Origin: an uncultured Roseobacter sp.
GTDB taxonomy: Bacteria > Pseudomonadota > Alphaproteobacteria > Rhodobacterales > Rhodobacteraceae
DNA length: 64,000 nt
NCBI RefSeq assembly: GCF_947496515.1
Contig: NZ_CANMDB010000005.1
Coordinates: forward strand, 216,501-280,500
Reading direction: 5' to 3'
In this document: piece after piece, positions 19,159 through 28,275 of the stretch
Numbering within the stretch: the first letter of the stretch is position 1
Layout of the letters: each line of letters opens with the position of its first letter
Translations under genes and position numbers: made by a program
The notes under the pieces: generated by a model
The model's input: only the letters and a program-made list of their open reading frames with translations
What the model was told of the DNA's origin: nothing
Databases searched by the model: none

Positions 19159-19710
19159 TCAGCGGCGGGCCAATTGGTATCCCCGGTCGGCCAGACAGCG
19201 CGCCTCGTACCCGCGCCGCGTGCCACGATCCGCCCGAAACCGGACCGCACAGGCTTCCGGCAGATGGTCAAACCGGGCGTAATTCTGTTGAAGGCACCCG
19301 CGGCCGAAATACCTCACCCGCCCGTCCCGTGTCTCCGCCGAGCGCAGGCAGTCGCCGGGCAGAAGGCGCCGCTGCGCGCGCTCCGGCAACGGACGGGGCT
19401 TCAGATCGTAGGTGCGGGTTGACGCGTTGTAGCGCCCGGGTGTCACGACCCGCTTCTCCGCTCGCTTGGGCGTCACGACCTTCTTGTCCGCGCGCCTCGG
19501 TGTCACGACCTTTTTGTCTGCGCGTCGCGGTGTCACGACCTTTTTGTCCGCGCGCGTCTGCTGGTCATAGATGATCTTGCCGACGATCGCGATCCCGGCA
19601 ATTGCCGCCAGCGCGCGCAGTACATCCTCATCGGCCCGTGCCGGGGCCGACCCCAAGGCGGTTACGGCCATGGCGGTCGCGACGATCATTGCGATGAATT
19701 TCCGGTGCAT
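19159..19710 (-). CDS. exported basic protein with four tandem RADKKVVTPR repeats
   Basis: Unrecognised protein of 183 residues. A signal peptide spans residues 1-25 (ATAMAVTALGSAPARA). A hydrophobic stretch AALAGIAIVGKIIY-like (ALAAIAGIAIVGKII) follows, then four tandem 10-residue units at residues 53-92: RADKKVVTPR twice, RADKKVVTPK and RAEKRVVTPG. The C-terminal part (residues 110-183) has four Cys and many Arg (GDCLRSAETRDG, GRGCLQQNY, ACAVRF, ARCLADRGY), suggesting a disulphide-bonded extracytoplasmic domain. The repeat is basic and may bind an anionic polymer, which is inference. It is divergent from the small exported protein at 19895. Confidence 0.75.
   Translation of the reverse strand: MHRKFIAMIVATAMAVTALGSAPARADEDVLRALAAIAGIAIVGKIIYDQQTRADKKVVTPRRADKKVVTPRRADKKVVTPKRAEKRVVTPGRYNASTRTYDLKPRPLPERAQRRLLPGDCLRSAETRDGRVRYFGRGCLQQNYARFDHLPEACAVRFRADRGTRRGYEARCLADRGYQLARR
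19435..19554 (-). repeat. four 30-bp in-frame tandem repeats
   Basis: Four successive 30-bp units encode the 10-residue repeats of the exported protein. On the plus strand each contains GTCACGACC. The third and second units are nearly identical, and the outermost unit is more diverged, as expected for expansion by slippage. Confidence 0.85.
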
Positions 19711-19822
19711 GACGGCCCTCTCATATGGTTTGCGCCGCGCCGAGGGATCGATGGAAAGCCGATCCCGCCGCGGTTGCTGTCATCTGGGTCATGGCGGTGC
19801 GGCAAGGCAATATCAGCGCCGC

Positions 19823-19835
19823 GTTATCAGATAAC
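19823..19835. promoter_or_regulatory. 13-bp palindrome between divergent genes
   Basis: GTTATC-A-GATAAC, perfect 6-bp arms, lies 60 bases before the small exported protein gene (19895) and 113 bases before the divergent repeat-protein gene. It looks like an operator, but nothing else supports a role. Confidence 0.3.
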
Positions 19836-19894
19836 AGCTGCCCCAAGTGCCTTTTGTCATTGAATATCTTCTCGTCCGCGCGCAGTCTTGCGGC

Positions 19895-20182
19895 ATGAGA
19901 CTCCGCCTCACGTGCCTGGGCCTTGCCACCGCCCTCAGCCTATCCATCCCCGCTCATGCGGCGGGCTGCTACGCTGATTACAAGGCCAAGCAGGACGACC
20001 CGCTGCGCCTGCACTACGGTGTTGCCGAGGTGTCCGGTTGCTCTCAACAGGCCGCCGAGGCAGAACTCACCGCCCGACTGGCCGCGCAGGGCTGGACGCT
20101 TCTCAACGTCGTCTCGGTCTTCGACGAAGCAGGCCTTGCAGAAAGGAAAGACAGTGCAGGCGCCTACTTCCTCCGCTTCTGA
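19895..20182 (+). CDS. small exported protein of unknown function
   Basis: Protein of 95 residues. The first 22 residues form a Sec signal peptide (MRLRLTCLGLATALSLSIPAHA, shown here by its hydrophobic core LGLATALSLSIP) ending AHA before AGCYADYK. The mature part is about 73 residues with two Cys (GCYADY and VSGCSQQ), which may form a disulphide. No known family is recognised. The ATG at 19895 is chosen because the signal peptide starts there. Its stop TGA is followed one base later by the ATG of the membrane protein gene, so the two are almost certainly co-translated. Confidence 0.7.
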   Translation: MRLRLTCLGLATALSLSIPAHAAGCYADYKAKQDDPLRLHYGVAEVSGCSQQAAEAELTARLAAQGWTLLNVVSVFDEAGLAERKDSAGAYFLRF

Positions 20183-20183
20183 G

Positions 20184-20858
20184 ATGCGCCGCGCCGGGGG
20201 GCGCCTCGTGACCGTGGGCATCGCCAGCATCGTGGCCATTCTGCTGCTGGCGGCGGGGGTGCTGTTCTGGGCCCTGCCGGATGCAAACGCCTTCAACGCG
20301 CGGGTCGAACGGCTCTTTGTCGAGAACAACGATCTGACCGAACAGGCTGAGATCAAGTTGCTGGAGATCCTGGCCCAGTCCGGCACGGCCTTTTCCGATA
20401 CGCTGATGAGCTACCGGATGGTGATCTTCGTGCTTTTGGTCTTTGCCACGGCGATGCTGGTCGCCGCACTGGTGTTTCTGGTCATGCTGGTCAGCGTCAA
20501 CCGCCGGGTCGCCCAGATCGAACGCGCGGGCATCCAGGTCAATTCGCTGCTGATCAGCCGCGAGGAGAACACCGTCTATCTCAACAATCTGGGTTTCCGG
20601 CTGACGGATGCGGCGATGGAGACGATGTCGGTGCTGGCAGAAGCCCGCATGGACGATGACATCCTGTCGGGCGCGCAGATCGAAGGGGTGATCTCGGGCC
20701 GCAGCGCCTCGGACTGCGACGAGGCCGCCGGTGCCACCCGGATCAAGCGGCTGCGCGATACGCTGGGCAACCAGATCGTGGCAGAGCTGCTGGTCAAGAA
20801 CATCGCCCGGCGCGGCTACATGCTGTCCATCGACAAGGATGTGATCAAGGTCATCTGA
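20184..20858 (+). CDS. two-span membrane protein with OmpR-like winged-helix C-terminus
   Basis: Protein of 224 residues. Transmembrane spans lie at about residues 8-31 (VTVGIASIVAILLLAAGVLF) and 79-104 (VIFVLLVFATAMLVAALVFL), enclosing a periplasmic loop of about 47 residues. The C-terminal 115 residues resemble an OmpR-type winged helix: NNLGFRLTDAAMETMSVLAE matches the start of such domains, and ATRIKRLRDTLG with NIARRGYMLSI matches the recognition helix and wing. With both termini cytoplasmic it would be a membrane-bound regulator with the order reversed relative to ToxR or CadC. This reading is from pattern only. Confidence 0.65.
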   Translation: MRRAGGRLVTVGIASIVAILLLAAGVLFWALPDANAFNARVERLFVENNDLTEQAEIKLLEILAQSGTAFSDTLMSYRMVIFVLLVFATAMLVAALVFLVMLVSVNRRVAQIERAGIQVNSLLISREENTVYLNNLGFRLTDAAMETMSVLAEARMDDDILSGAQIEGVISGRSASDCDEAAGATRIKRLRDTLGNQIVAELLVKNIARRGYMLSIDKDVIKVI

Positions 20859-20960
20859 CCCTCGGGGCGATCCCGGGATGCGGGACGGTGGGCGGGGCGA
20901 GGGCGCAGCCCAGCGCCGTCGCCGTCTGAATCGTTAAGACCGCCGCGTTAACCGGCACCA

Positions 20961-21013
20961 ATACCGATGCGTGCACCGACAGAATACCGACGTGATACCG
21001 ACACAATACCGAT
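20961..21013. repeat. five 11-12 bp direct repeats in a convergent gap
   Basis: ATACCGAT (20961), GCACCGAC (20973), ATACCGAC (20984), ATACCGAC (20995) and ATACCGAT (21006) repeat with spacings of 12, 11, 11 and 11 bases, about one helical turn. The block lies between the membrane wHTH gene (ends 20858) and the photolyase gene (ends 21088). The rest of this 229-bp gap holds no supported gene. Confidence 0.7.
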
Positions 21014-21068
21014 GTGGAATCTTGCCCCAAAATCAACCGTTAACGAGCGAATGGCAGTGCGGGCAGGT

Positions 21069-21088
21069 AACCCGCCGCGCGGCGGGTT
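21069..21088. terminator. 20-bp perfect palindrome at the photolyase stop
   Basis: A perfect inverted repeat with arms AACCCGCCGC and GCGGCGGGTT abuts the photolyase stop codon. The minus strand lacks a T-run after it, so it could act as a factor-dependent terminator or an mRNA 3'-end stabiliser. Confidence 0.45.
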
Positions 21089-22617
21089 CACACCGCCTCG
21101 CCCGCATCGAGCCGCTTGAGGAACCCCTCCGCTTCCCGCAGCACCGTCTCGCGCCGGTCGTCGTCCATCCTGTCCCAGGTACGGTACATATTCCCCATGC
21201 GCGCGTTTTTCGAAAAACGCGTCCGGTGCCGGTCGAGAAAATGCCAATAAAGAAGGTTGAACGGACATGCCCCTTCCCCCGTCTTCCTGCTGACCGAATA
21301 TGTGCACCCCTTGCAGTAATCCGACATTCGGTTGATGTAGGCGCCGCTCGATACATAGGGCTTTGAGGCGATGATCCCGCCGTCGGCAAACTGGCTCATC
21401 CCGATGACATTGGGCGCCTCAACCCATTCGAACGCATCCATGTAAACCGCCAGATACCACTCATGCACCTGATGCGGGTCGAGTCCCGCAAGCAGCGCAA
21501 AATTCCCCGTGATCATAAGACGTTGGATGTGGTGAGCGTAGGCCTCATCCCGGGTCTGGCCTACCGCTTTCTCCAGGCACAGCATATCTGTCTTGCCGCC
21601 CCAGAACAGCTCCGGCAGATCCCTCTTGTGCCCCAACCCGTTGCGCCCGGTATAGTCCGGCCCTTCCAGAAAGTAGATGCCCCGCATGTACTCTCGCCAG
21701 CCGATGATCTGCCGGATGAACCCTTCGGCCGCATTGATCGGGACATCCCCCGCGGCATGGGCCTCTGCGACCTTCTCGCAGACCTCCAGCGGGTCGAGCA
21801 GCCCGATGTTGATATAGGCAGAGATCACCGCGTGATAGAGAAACCGGTTCTCGGTCAGCATCGCGTCCTGGTAATCGCCGAATTTCGGCAAAGCCTTTGA
21901 AATAAAATGACGTAGCGCCCGCCGCGCCTCTCCTTCGGTGGTCGCAAACCAGAAAGGACGAAGCGCGCCGAAGTGGTTGCCAAAGCGCGCCTCGACCAGC
22001 GCCAGCACCTCTTCCACCGTATCATCCGGCGTGAATTGCATCGGCCCATTGAAATCGACTTCCCCGGGCGCGGGCTTGCGGTTTTCATGGTCGAAATTCC
22101 ACTTGCCCCCGCTGGGTTTATCTCCCTCCATCAACAGCCCTGTCTTGCGCCGCATCTCGCGGTAGAAATACTCCATCCGCAAGGCTTTACGCCCCTCGGC
22201 CCATGCCTCAAACTCCTGATGTGACGCGATAAACCTCTCATCGGACAGGATTTGAACCTTGACAGGTGCCTCCCGCAAAGCCTCGATCAGCCGCCATTCT
22301 CCGGGCTCGGTGGCCAGCACCTCCGACGCGCCCGTCTCCTCCGCCCGGCGCAGCAGCTCACCGACGATGGAGCCTGCGTTTTCCGTGTCATCCAGCTGGC
22401 TGTAGCGGACATCCCAGCCCTCCGCGCGCAGCCTGGCTGCAAACTTGCGCATGGCGGCAAAGATCAGCGCGATCTTCTTGGGATGATGCCGGACGTAATC
22501 CGTCTCATCCGCGACCTCGGCCATCACCACCACGTCATGATCGCGATCAGCCTCACGCAAGGCGCTCAACCCCGGGCTCAGCTGGTCTCCCAGAACCAGG
22601 ATCAGGCGGCTCACCAC
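21088..22617 (-). CDS. FeS bacterial cryptochrome / (6-4) photolyase family protein
   Basis: Protein of 509 residues in the deoxyribodipyrimidine-photolyase-related (PhrB, FeS-BCP) family, which repairs (6-4) photoproducts or serves as a blue-light receptor. The N-terminal alpha/beta domain begins LILVLGDQLSPGLSAL. The FAD domain contains GWREYMRGIYFLEGP and SGAYINRMSDYCKGCTYSV. Four Cys expected to hold the 4Fe-4S cluster are seen: one in DMLCLEKAVG, two in DYCKGCTY and one in GACPFNLLYW. Substrate specificity is known for a few members only. It overlaps the SDR gene upstream by 7 bases. Confidence 0.92.
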   Translation of the reverse strand: MVSRLILVLGDQLSPGLSALREADRDHDVVVMAEVADETDYVRHHPKKIALIFAAMRKFAARLRAEGWDVRYSQLDDTENAGSIVGELLRRAEETGASEVLATEPGEWRLIEALREAPVKVQILSDERFIASHQEFEAWAEGRKALRMEYFYREMRRKTGLLMEGDKPSGGKWNFDHENRKPAPGEVDFNGPMQFTPDDTVEEVLALVEARFGNHFGALRPFWFATTEGEARRALRHFISKALPKFGDYQDAMLTENRFLYHAVISAYINIGLLDPLEVCEKVAEAHAAGDVPINAAEGFIRQIIGWREYMRGIYFLEGPDYTGRNGLGHKRDLPELFWGGKTDMLCLEKAVGQTRDEAYAHHIQRLMITGNFALLAGLDPHQVHEWYLAVYMDAFEWVEAPNVIGMSQFADGGIIASKPYVSSGAYINRMSDYCKGCTYSVSRKTGEGACPFNLLYWHFLDRHRTRFSKNARMGNMYRTWDRMDDDRRETVLREAEGFLKRLDAGEAV

Positions 22618-23276
22618 GGCACCGCCTTGCCTGCCCAGTCAAAAAACTGCCCCGTCTGCTCAGGCGTCAAGCTATCAATAACATTCAACAAATTCTCTGC
22701 GGCTTGCTCGGGCGCGACCGACGGATGGCGGCCCAGATATTTCTGCGTAAAAGGCGTCGCGACTGTGCCGGGATGCAGGCTGACACAGATCGCTTCCTTG
22801 TGGCTCCGCGCCAGCTCGATCGCCGAGGTGTGCACGATCTGGTTCACCGCGGCCTTGGCGCTGCGGTAGCTGATCCAGCCGCCGATCCAATTGTCCCCGA
22901 TGGAGCCAACGCGAGCCGACAGCACCGCAAACACGGCCCGCCGGTCGCGCGGCAGCAGATCATGGGCATGACGCAGGACAAGGGCGGGACCAAGGGCGTT
23001 CACCGCGAACTGATCCATGAGCGCGTGTTTCGTAACGCCCTTGACCGTCTTCTCGGGTGCCGCACCGTCGATTTCAAGGGCACCGGTTGCGACAACCACC
23101 AGGTCGAAAGGGTCGGCCTGATTGCCGACGTGCTCGGCAACGCTTTCCTCCTCGGTGATCTCCAACCCGTCGACCGAGCGAGACAGCCCCGTCACCTCAT
23201 CGCCGCGCGCCCGGCAGGCCGCAACGAGTGCAGCACCGATCCCGCCGGAAGCCCCTATGATCAAAGCTCTTTTCAT
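22611..23276 (-). CDS. SDR family oxidoreductase (C-factor-like)
   Basis: Short-chain dehydrogenase of 221 residues. The cofactor motif is IIGASGGIGAAL, the catalytic Ser is in VLSARVGSIGDN, and the Tyr-Lys pair is in SYRSAKAAVNQ. The ATG at 23276 (MKRALIIGASGG) is chosen because the dinucleotide motif begins 5 residues in; an in-frame extension to 23309 looks non-coding. SDRs of this type often lie beside FeS photolyase genes in Roseobacters, but a common pathway is not established. Confidence 0.85.
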   Translation of the reverse strand: MKRALIIGASGGIGAALVAACRARGDEVTGLSRSVDGLEITEEESVAEHVGNQADPFDLVVVATGALEIDGAAPEKTVKGVTKHALMDQFAVNALGPALVLRHAHDLLPRDRRAVFAVLSARVGSIGDNWIGGWISYRSAKAAVNQIVHTSAIELARSHKEAICVSLHPGTVATPFTQKYLGRHPSVAPEQAAENLLNVIDSLTPEQTGQFFDWAGKAVPW

Positions 23277-23422
23277 CGCCAGCCGTCTATCCTGTTGCAG
23301 ACCCGCCACCTAGCGGCACCGCCTTCCGCTTCAAGCCCGTGACCTGCGGCACCCGGCAAACTGCGACGATTTTCGTCGAAAACCACCTTCCCATTTTCGC
23401 TCGTGCAGGTATAACGCCGTCC

Positions 23423-23503
23423 ATGGTTCAGGCTCAGACATACCCTTGCGCGCAGCTCTTCCCCGCGCCCGCCGCCGCCCGACTGCTGCTAACACGCCTC
23501 TGA
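23423..23503 (+). CDS. leucine-rich leader peptide of leuA
   Basis: Open frame of 26 codons beginning MVQAQTYPCA and ending RLLLTRL, with codons CTG CTG CTA at 23483-23491 and CTC as the last sense codon. It lies 79 bases before leuA. A cluster of Leu codons just before a hairpin upstream of the leucine biosynthesis gene is the hallmark of ribosome-mediated attenuation. A TATAAC that could be a -10 lies at 23410-23415, so the peptide may be nearly leaderless. No clear Shine-Dalgarno sequence is seen. Confidence 0.7.
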   Translation: MVQAQTYPCAQLFPAPAAARLLLTRL

Positions 23504-23532
23504 GCGTGCCCTCCGGCGCGCCCGCTCAGAGG
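23497..23532 (+). promoter_or_regulatory. leuA attenuator-like hairpin
   Basis: Perfect 10-bp arms CCTCTGAGCG (23497-23506) and CGCTCAGAGG (23523-23532). The left arm contains the leader-peptide stop codon. The 7-mer GCTCAGA of the right arm also occurs early in the leader (23432-23438), so the left arm can pair with either copy, as in competing attenuator folds. No T-run follows, so termination would not be of the simple intrinsic type. Confidence 0.6.
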
Positions 23533-23582
23533 GACCCGTGCCGCGCGCCACCGACATCAGCAGACAACGAAAGACCAATCCC

Positions 23583-25151
23583 ATGACAGACAAGAGCCAA
23601 CAGGACCGGGTCCTGATTTTCGACACCACTTTGCGCGACGGCGAACAGAGCCCGGGCGCCACCATGACCTATGCCGAAAAGCTGGAGATCGCGGCCCTGC
23701 TCGACGAGATGGGTGTGGACATTATCGAGGCGGGTTTTCCCATCGCCTCGGACGGTGACTTCGCCGCCGTCTCCGAAATCGCCAGGCAGAGCAAGAACGC
23801 CGTGATCTGCGGTCTGGCCCGCGCCCAGATCGGCGATATCGACCGCTGTTGGGAGGCCGTGAAACACGCGAAATCCCCGCGTATTCATACCTTTATCGGC
23901 ACTTCGCCTCTGCACCGCGCCATCCCCAACCTGGACATGGACCAGATGGCGGAGCGAATTGAGCAGACTGTGACCCATGCCCGCAACCTCTGCGACAACG
24001 TGCAGTGGTCGCCCATGGATGCGACCCGAACAGAGGAGGACTACCTCTGCCGCGTGGTGGAAATCGCGATCAAATGCGGGGCGACGACGATCAACATCCC
24101 CGACACCGTCGGCTATACCGCCCCGCGCGAATCCGCAGCGCTCATCGCCATGCTGCTCGACCGTGTGCCCGGCGCCGACGAGATCACATTTGCCACCCAC
24201 TGCCATAACGATCTCGGCATGGCGACGGCCAATTCTCTGGCGGCAGTCGAGGCAGGCGCGCGGCAGATCGAATGCACCATCAATGGTCTGGGCGAGCGGG
24301 CGGGGAATACCGCACTGGAAGAGGTCGTGATGGCCATGAAGGTGCGCAACGACATCATGCCCTATCAGACCCGCATCGACGCCACCAAGCTGATGAACAT
24401 CTCCCGCCGGGTCGCGACGGTCTCGGGCTTTCCGGTGCAGTTCAACAAGGCCATCGTCGGCAAGAACGCCTTTGCCCACGAAAGCGGAATCCACCAGGAC
24501 GGCATGCTCAAGAACGCCGAGACCTTCGAGATCATGCGCCCTGAGGACGTGGGCCTGAGCGAGACGAACCTCGTGATGGGCAAGCATTCGGGCCGCGCCG
24601 CGTTACGCTCCAAGCTTGAGGATCTGGGGTTCGAGCTGGGTGACAATCAGCTCAAGGATGTCTTCGTCCGGTTCAAGGAACTCGCTGATCGCAAAAAGGA
24701 AATCTACGACGATGATCTGATCGCGCTCATGCGCACCTCCTCAGATCCCGAGAACGATCGGCTGAAACTGACCTCGCTCAAGGTCGTCTGCGGCACCGAC
24801 GGTCCACAACAGGCCGATCTGGTGATGGAGGTCGACGGTCAGGAGAAATCCACCACCCAAACCGGCGACGGGCCGGTGGACGCCTCCTTCAACGCGATCA
24901 AGGCGCTGGTGCCCCACGCAGCCCGGCTGCAGCTCTACCAGGTGCACGCTGTCACGGAAGGCACCGATGCGCAGGCGACCGTCTCCGTCCGGATGGAGGA
25001 AGAGGGCCGCATCGTAACGGGGCAATCGGCCAACACCGATACGGTCGTCGCCTCGGCGCTGGCCTATATCCACGCGCTCAATCGCCTGCTCGTGCGGCGC
25101 GAAAAGGGTGGCAAGGACCGGCCCGAGATCAGCTACAAGGATGTCAGCTAG
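23583..25151 (+). CDS. leuA: 2-isopropylmalate synthase
   Basis: First committed enzyme of leucine biosynthesis: condenses acetyl-CoA with 2-oxoisovalerate. The protein has 522 residues. The DRE-TIM metallolyase domain begins [19 protein letters not shown] and has [19 protein letters not shown] for the metal-binding His pair, then [19 protein letters not shown] and [10 protein letters not shown]. The C-terminal regulatory domain for leucine feedback (residues about 390-520) contains [14 protein letters not shown]. The ATG at 23583 is preferred over an in-frame extension. A leader peptide and hairpin lie upstream. Confidence 0.95.
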   Translation: MTDKSQQDRVLIFDTTLRDGEQSPGATMTYAEKLEIAALLDEMGVDIIEAGFPIASDGDFAAVSEIARQSKNAVICGLARAQIGDIDRCWEAVKHAKSPRIHTFIGTSPLHRAIPNLDMDQMAERIEQTVTHARNLCDNVQWSPMDATRTEEDYLCRVVEIAIKCGATTINIPDTVGYTAPRESAALIAMLLDRVPGADEITFATHCHNDLGMATANSLAAVEAGARQIECTINGLGERAGNTALEEVVMAMKVRNDIMPYQTRIDATKLMNISRRVATVSGFPVQFNKAIVGKNAFAHESGIHQDGMLKNAETFEIMRPEDVGLSETNLVMGKHSGRAALRSKLEDLGFELGDNQLKDVFVRFKELADRKKEIYDDDLIALMRTSSDPENDRLKLTSLKVVCGTDGPQQADLVMEVDGQEKSTTQTGDGPVDASFNAIKALVPHAARLQLYQVHAVTEGTDAQATVSVRMEEEGRIVTGQSANTDTVVASALAYIHALNRLLVRREKGGKDRPEISYKDVS

Positions 25152-25303
25152 ATCAGCGATCCCTTCGACGTCGGCAGCCACCCTGCCGATGTCATCCGCG
25201 CATTCCCAGCGGGCAGGCAAGGCACCCTTGGCGCGGCCGGAATTGGGGCGTCCGCGACAATGGTACAGTCGGTGATGGCCGGAACGACGCTGCGCTCGGA
25301 CAC
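25148..25303 (-). CDS. possible small protein (51 aa), weak
   Basis: GTG-started frame (MSERSVVPAITDCTIVADAP onwards) with AAAGGAG placed 5 bases before the GTG. The stop overlaps the leuA stop by 4 bases. It resembles no known family and may be chance. It would be second in a small unit after the candidate lipoprotein at 25320. Confidence 0.22.
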   Translation of the reverse strand: MSERSVVPAITDCTIVADAPIPAAPRVPCLPAGNARMTSAGWLPTSKGSLI

Positions 25304-25319
25304 GGCTTCTCCTTTTCTT

Positions 25320-25493
25320 TCACAGGATCGCGTCTTCCACATAAAGGTCGGCAGATCCGGGATCGCCGAGACGGGTGCGCGCGCAAGGGCAGCACCCTCC
25401 TCCCGGGGCGCAGGCAGCAACGGCACAAAACGCCAGAGCCATCGTTGCTTTGCGGGTGATGATCGTATTTTCCGGCCCTTTTTCGCGATGCAT
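25320..25493 (-). CDS. possible small lipoprotein (57 aa)
   Basis: Short frame starting MHREKGPENTIITRK, then a short hydrophobic stretch ATMALAFCAVAAC with a fair lipobox (VAAC), then APGGGCCPCARTRLGDPG and a polar tail. It could be a Cys-rich secreted or lipid-anchored peptide. An inner ATG at 25442 would remove the basic N-region. No homologue is recognised and codon bias is only moderate. Confidence 0.35.
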   Translation of the reverse strand: MHREKGPENTIITRKATMALAFCAVAACAPGGGCCPCARTRLGDPGSADLYVEDAIL

Positions 25494-26733
<1,240 letters not shown>

Positions 26734-26805
26734 TCCATGGCGGGACACAATCACCCGACAGCGGCAGGAGCGCCCTGCCCGCACCCGGGGTAGGAGACGC
26801 GGACC

Positions 26806-27708
26806 ATGGCCAAGGAACGGCCCAACAGCAGTGACTACACCGGCCCGCTGAGCCGGTTGTTGCTGAGCGTCATGGCGCTCTGCCTGCTGGCCGTGTTTCT
26901 GGTCTGGCGCATCGACAGCCCGCGCGTGGAACGGTTCCGCGCGCAAGTGACCGATCAGTTCGTGCCCAACCTCGACTGGGCGATGGCCCCGGTGACGGGC
27001 CTGATCAACCTGCTGCAGGATTTCCAGAGCTACCAGCGGCTGGCGGAGCAGAACAGCGAGTTGCGCTCGGAACTGCGCCGGATGCAGGCCTGGAAAGAGG
27101 CCGCACTGCAACTGGAGCAGGAAAACGCCCGGCTGCTGGATCTCAACAACGTGCGGCTCGATCCGCGGCTGACCTACATCACTGGCGTGGTGCTGGCCGA
27201 CAGCGGCTCACCCTTCCGGCAGTCGGTACTGCTGAATGTGGGCGGTCGGGACGGTGTCGTTGACGGCTGGGCCACCATGGACGGGATCGGTGTCGTGGGC
27301 CGCATCTCCGGTGTGGGGGAGAATACCTCTCGTGTGATACTGCTCACCGACGCGTCGAGCCGGATCCCGGCGGTCATCCAACCCTCGGGCCAGCGCGTGA
27401 TCGTCTCGGGTGACAACTCCGCAGCACCGCCTATCGAGTTTCTCGAAGACAGCGATCTGGTCAATCCCGGCCAGCGGGTCATCAGCACCGGTGACGGCGG
27501 CGTCTTCCCCGCCGGGCTGCTGATCGGTCAGGTCGCACTCGATCCCGCTGGGCGCCTGCGCGTCCGGCTTGCGGCGGATTACGAGCGGTTGGAGTTCCTG
27601 CGCGTGTTGCGCCACCACGGGATCGAGCCGGTCTCGGAGACCGCGCAGATCATCGGCCCGCAACTGCCCGAACCACAGGGTCCCGCGCCAGAGGACACAG
27701 ACTCATGA
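26806..27708 (+). CDS. mreC: rod shape-determining protein MreC
   Basis: Bitopic inner-membrane protein of 300 residues. A cytoplasmic N-terminus is followed by a transmembrane span (LLLSVMALCLLAVFLVWRI, about residues 20-38), a coiled coil (LAEQNSELRSELRRMQAWKEA, about residues 80-110) and the double-barrel periplasmic domain starting ITGVVLADSGSPFRQSVLLN. MreC links MreB to PBP2 and RodA in the elongasome. The C-terminus is Pro-rich. It overlaps mreD by 4 bases. Confidence 0.94.
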   Translation: MAKERPNSSDYTGPLSRLLLSVMALCLLAVFLVWRIDSPRVERFRAQVTDQFVPNLDWAMAPVTGLINLLQDFQSYQRLAEQNSELRSELRRMQAWKEAALQLEQENARLLDLNNVRLDPRLTYITGVVLADSGSPFRQSVLLNVGGRDGVVDGWATMDGIGVVGRISGVGENTSRVILLTDASSRIPAVIQPSGQRVIVSGDNSAAPPIEFLEDSDLVNPGQRVISTGDGGVFPAGLLIGQVALDPAGRLRVRLAADYERLEFLRVLRHHGIEPVSETAQIIGPQLPEPQGPAPEDTDS

Positions 27709-28244
27709 GCGAGCTGCCTCTGGCCCGACTGTGGAGCATGCGACTGGCCTTTGCGCTGCTGGTCTGCGCGATCCTTTTCTTCCACCTTCTGCCGCTTGAG
27801 ACCACACCGCAACGCTGGGTCGGACCGGATCTGCTGCTCGGTTTTGCCTGCGCATGGAGCCTGCGTCGGCCTGAGTACGTACCGATCCTGGCCTTGGCGG
27901 GGCTCTTTTTGCTGGCCGACTTGCTGCTGCAGCGACCGCCCGGACTCTGGGCAGCTCTTGCGCTGCTGGGCTGCGAAAGCCTCAAGGCCCGGGCGCGCGG
28001 GCTGCGTGACACAGGGTTTACCGGTGAATGGCTGAGCGTTTGCATCGTGCTGGCCGCCGTGACGATCGGCTACCGGGCCGGTTTGATGGTGACACTGGTG
28101 GATCTGCCCTCTTTCGGCTTGACGGCCATCGAACTGGTCATGACAATTCTGTTCTACCCGCTGGTCGTTGCCGTTACCCACGGGCTGATGCGCGTTCGCA
28201 AACCCGTCCCCGGTGATCTGGACGGAAGCGGGGCCCGACTATGA
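27705..28244 (+). CDS. mreD: rod shape-determining protein MreD
   Basis: Small polytopic membrane protein of 179 residues with about five hydrophobic spans (LAFALLVCAILFFHLLP, LALAGLFLLADLLLQ, VCIVLAAVTIGYRAGL and IELVMTILFYPLVVAVTHGL among them). MreD sequences are weakly conserved, so identity rests on topology plus the ATGA overlap with mreC and position before mrdA. It is part of the elongasome. Confidence 0.88.
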   Translation: MSELPLARLWSMRLAFALLVCAILFFHLLPLETTPQRWVGPDLLLGFACAWSLRRPEYVPILALAGLFLLADLLLQRPPGLWAALALLGCESLKARARGLRDTGFTGEWLSVCIVLAAVTIGYRAGLMVTLVDLPSFGLTAIELVMTILFYPLVVAVTHGLMRVRKPVPGDLDGSGARL

Positions 28245-28275
28245 ACCGCCTGACCTTCTGCACACGAGGGGCCGC

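Noticed and set aside
19435-19554. Regularly spaced repeats that could be mistaken for a CRISPR array
   Set aside because: Units are contiguous 30-bp tandem repeats without spacers and lie in frame within a protein gene.
23497-23532. Simple intrinsic terminator before leuA
   Set aside because: The stem is perfect but no T-run follows on the plus strand, so it is described as attenuator-like and not as an intrinsic terminator.
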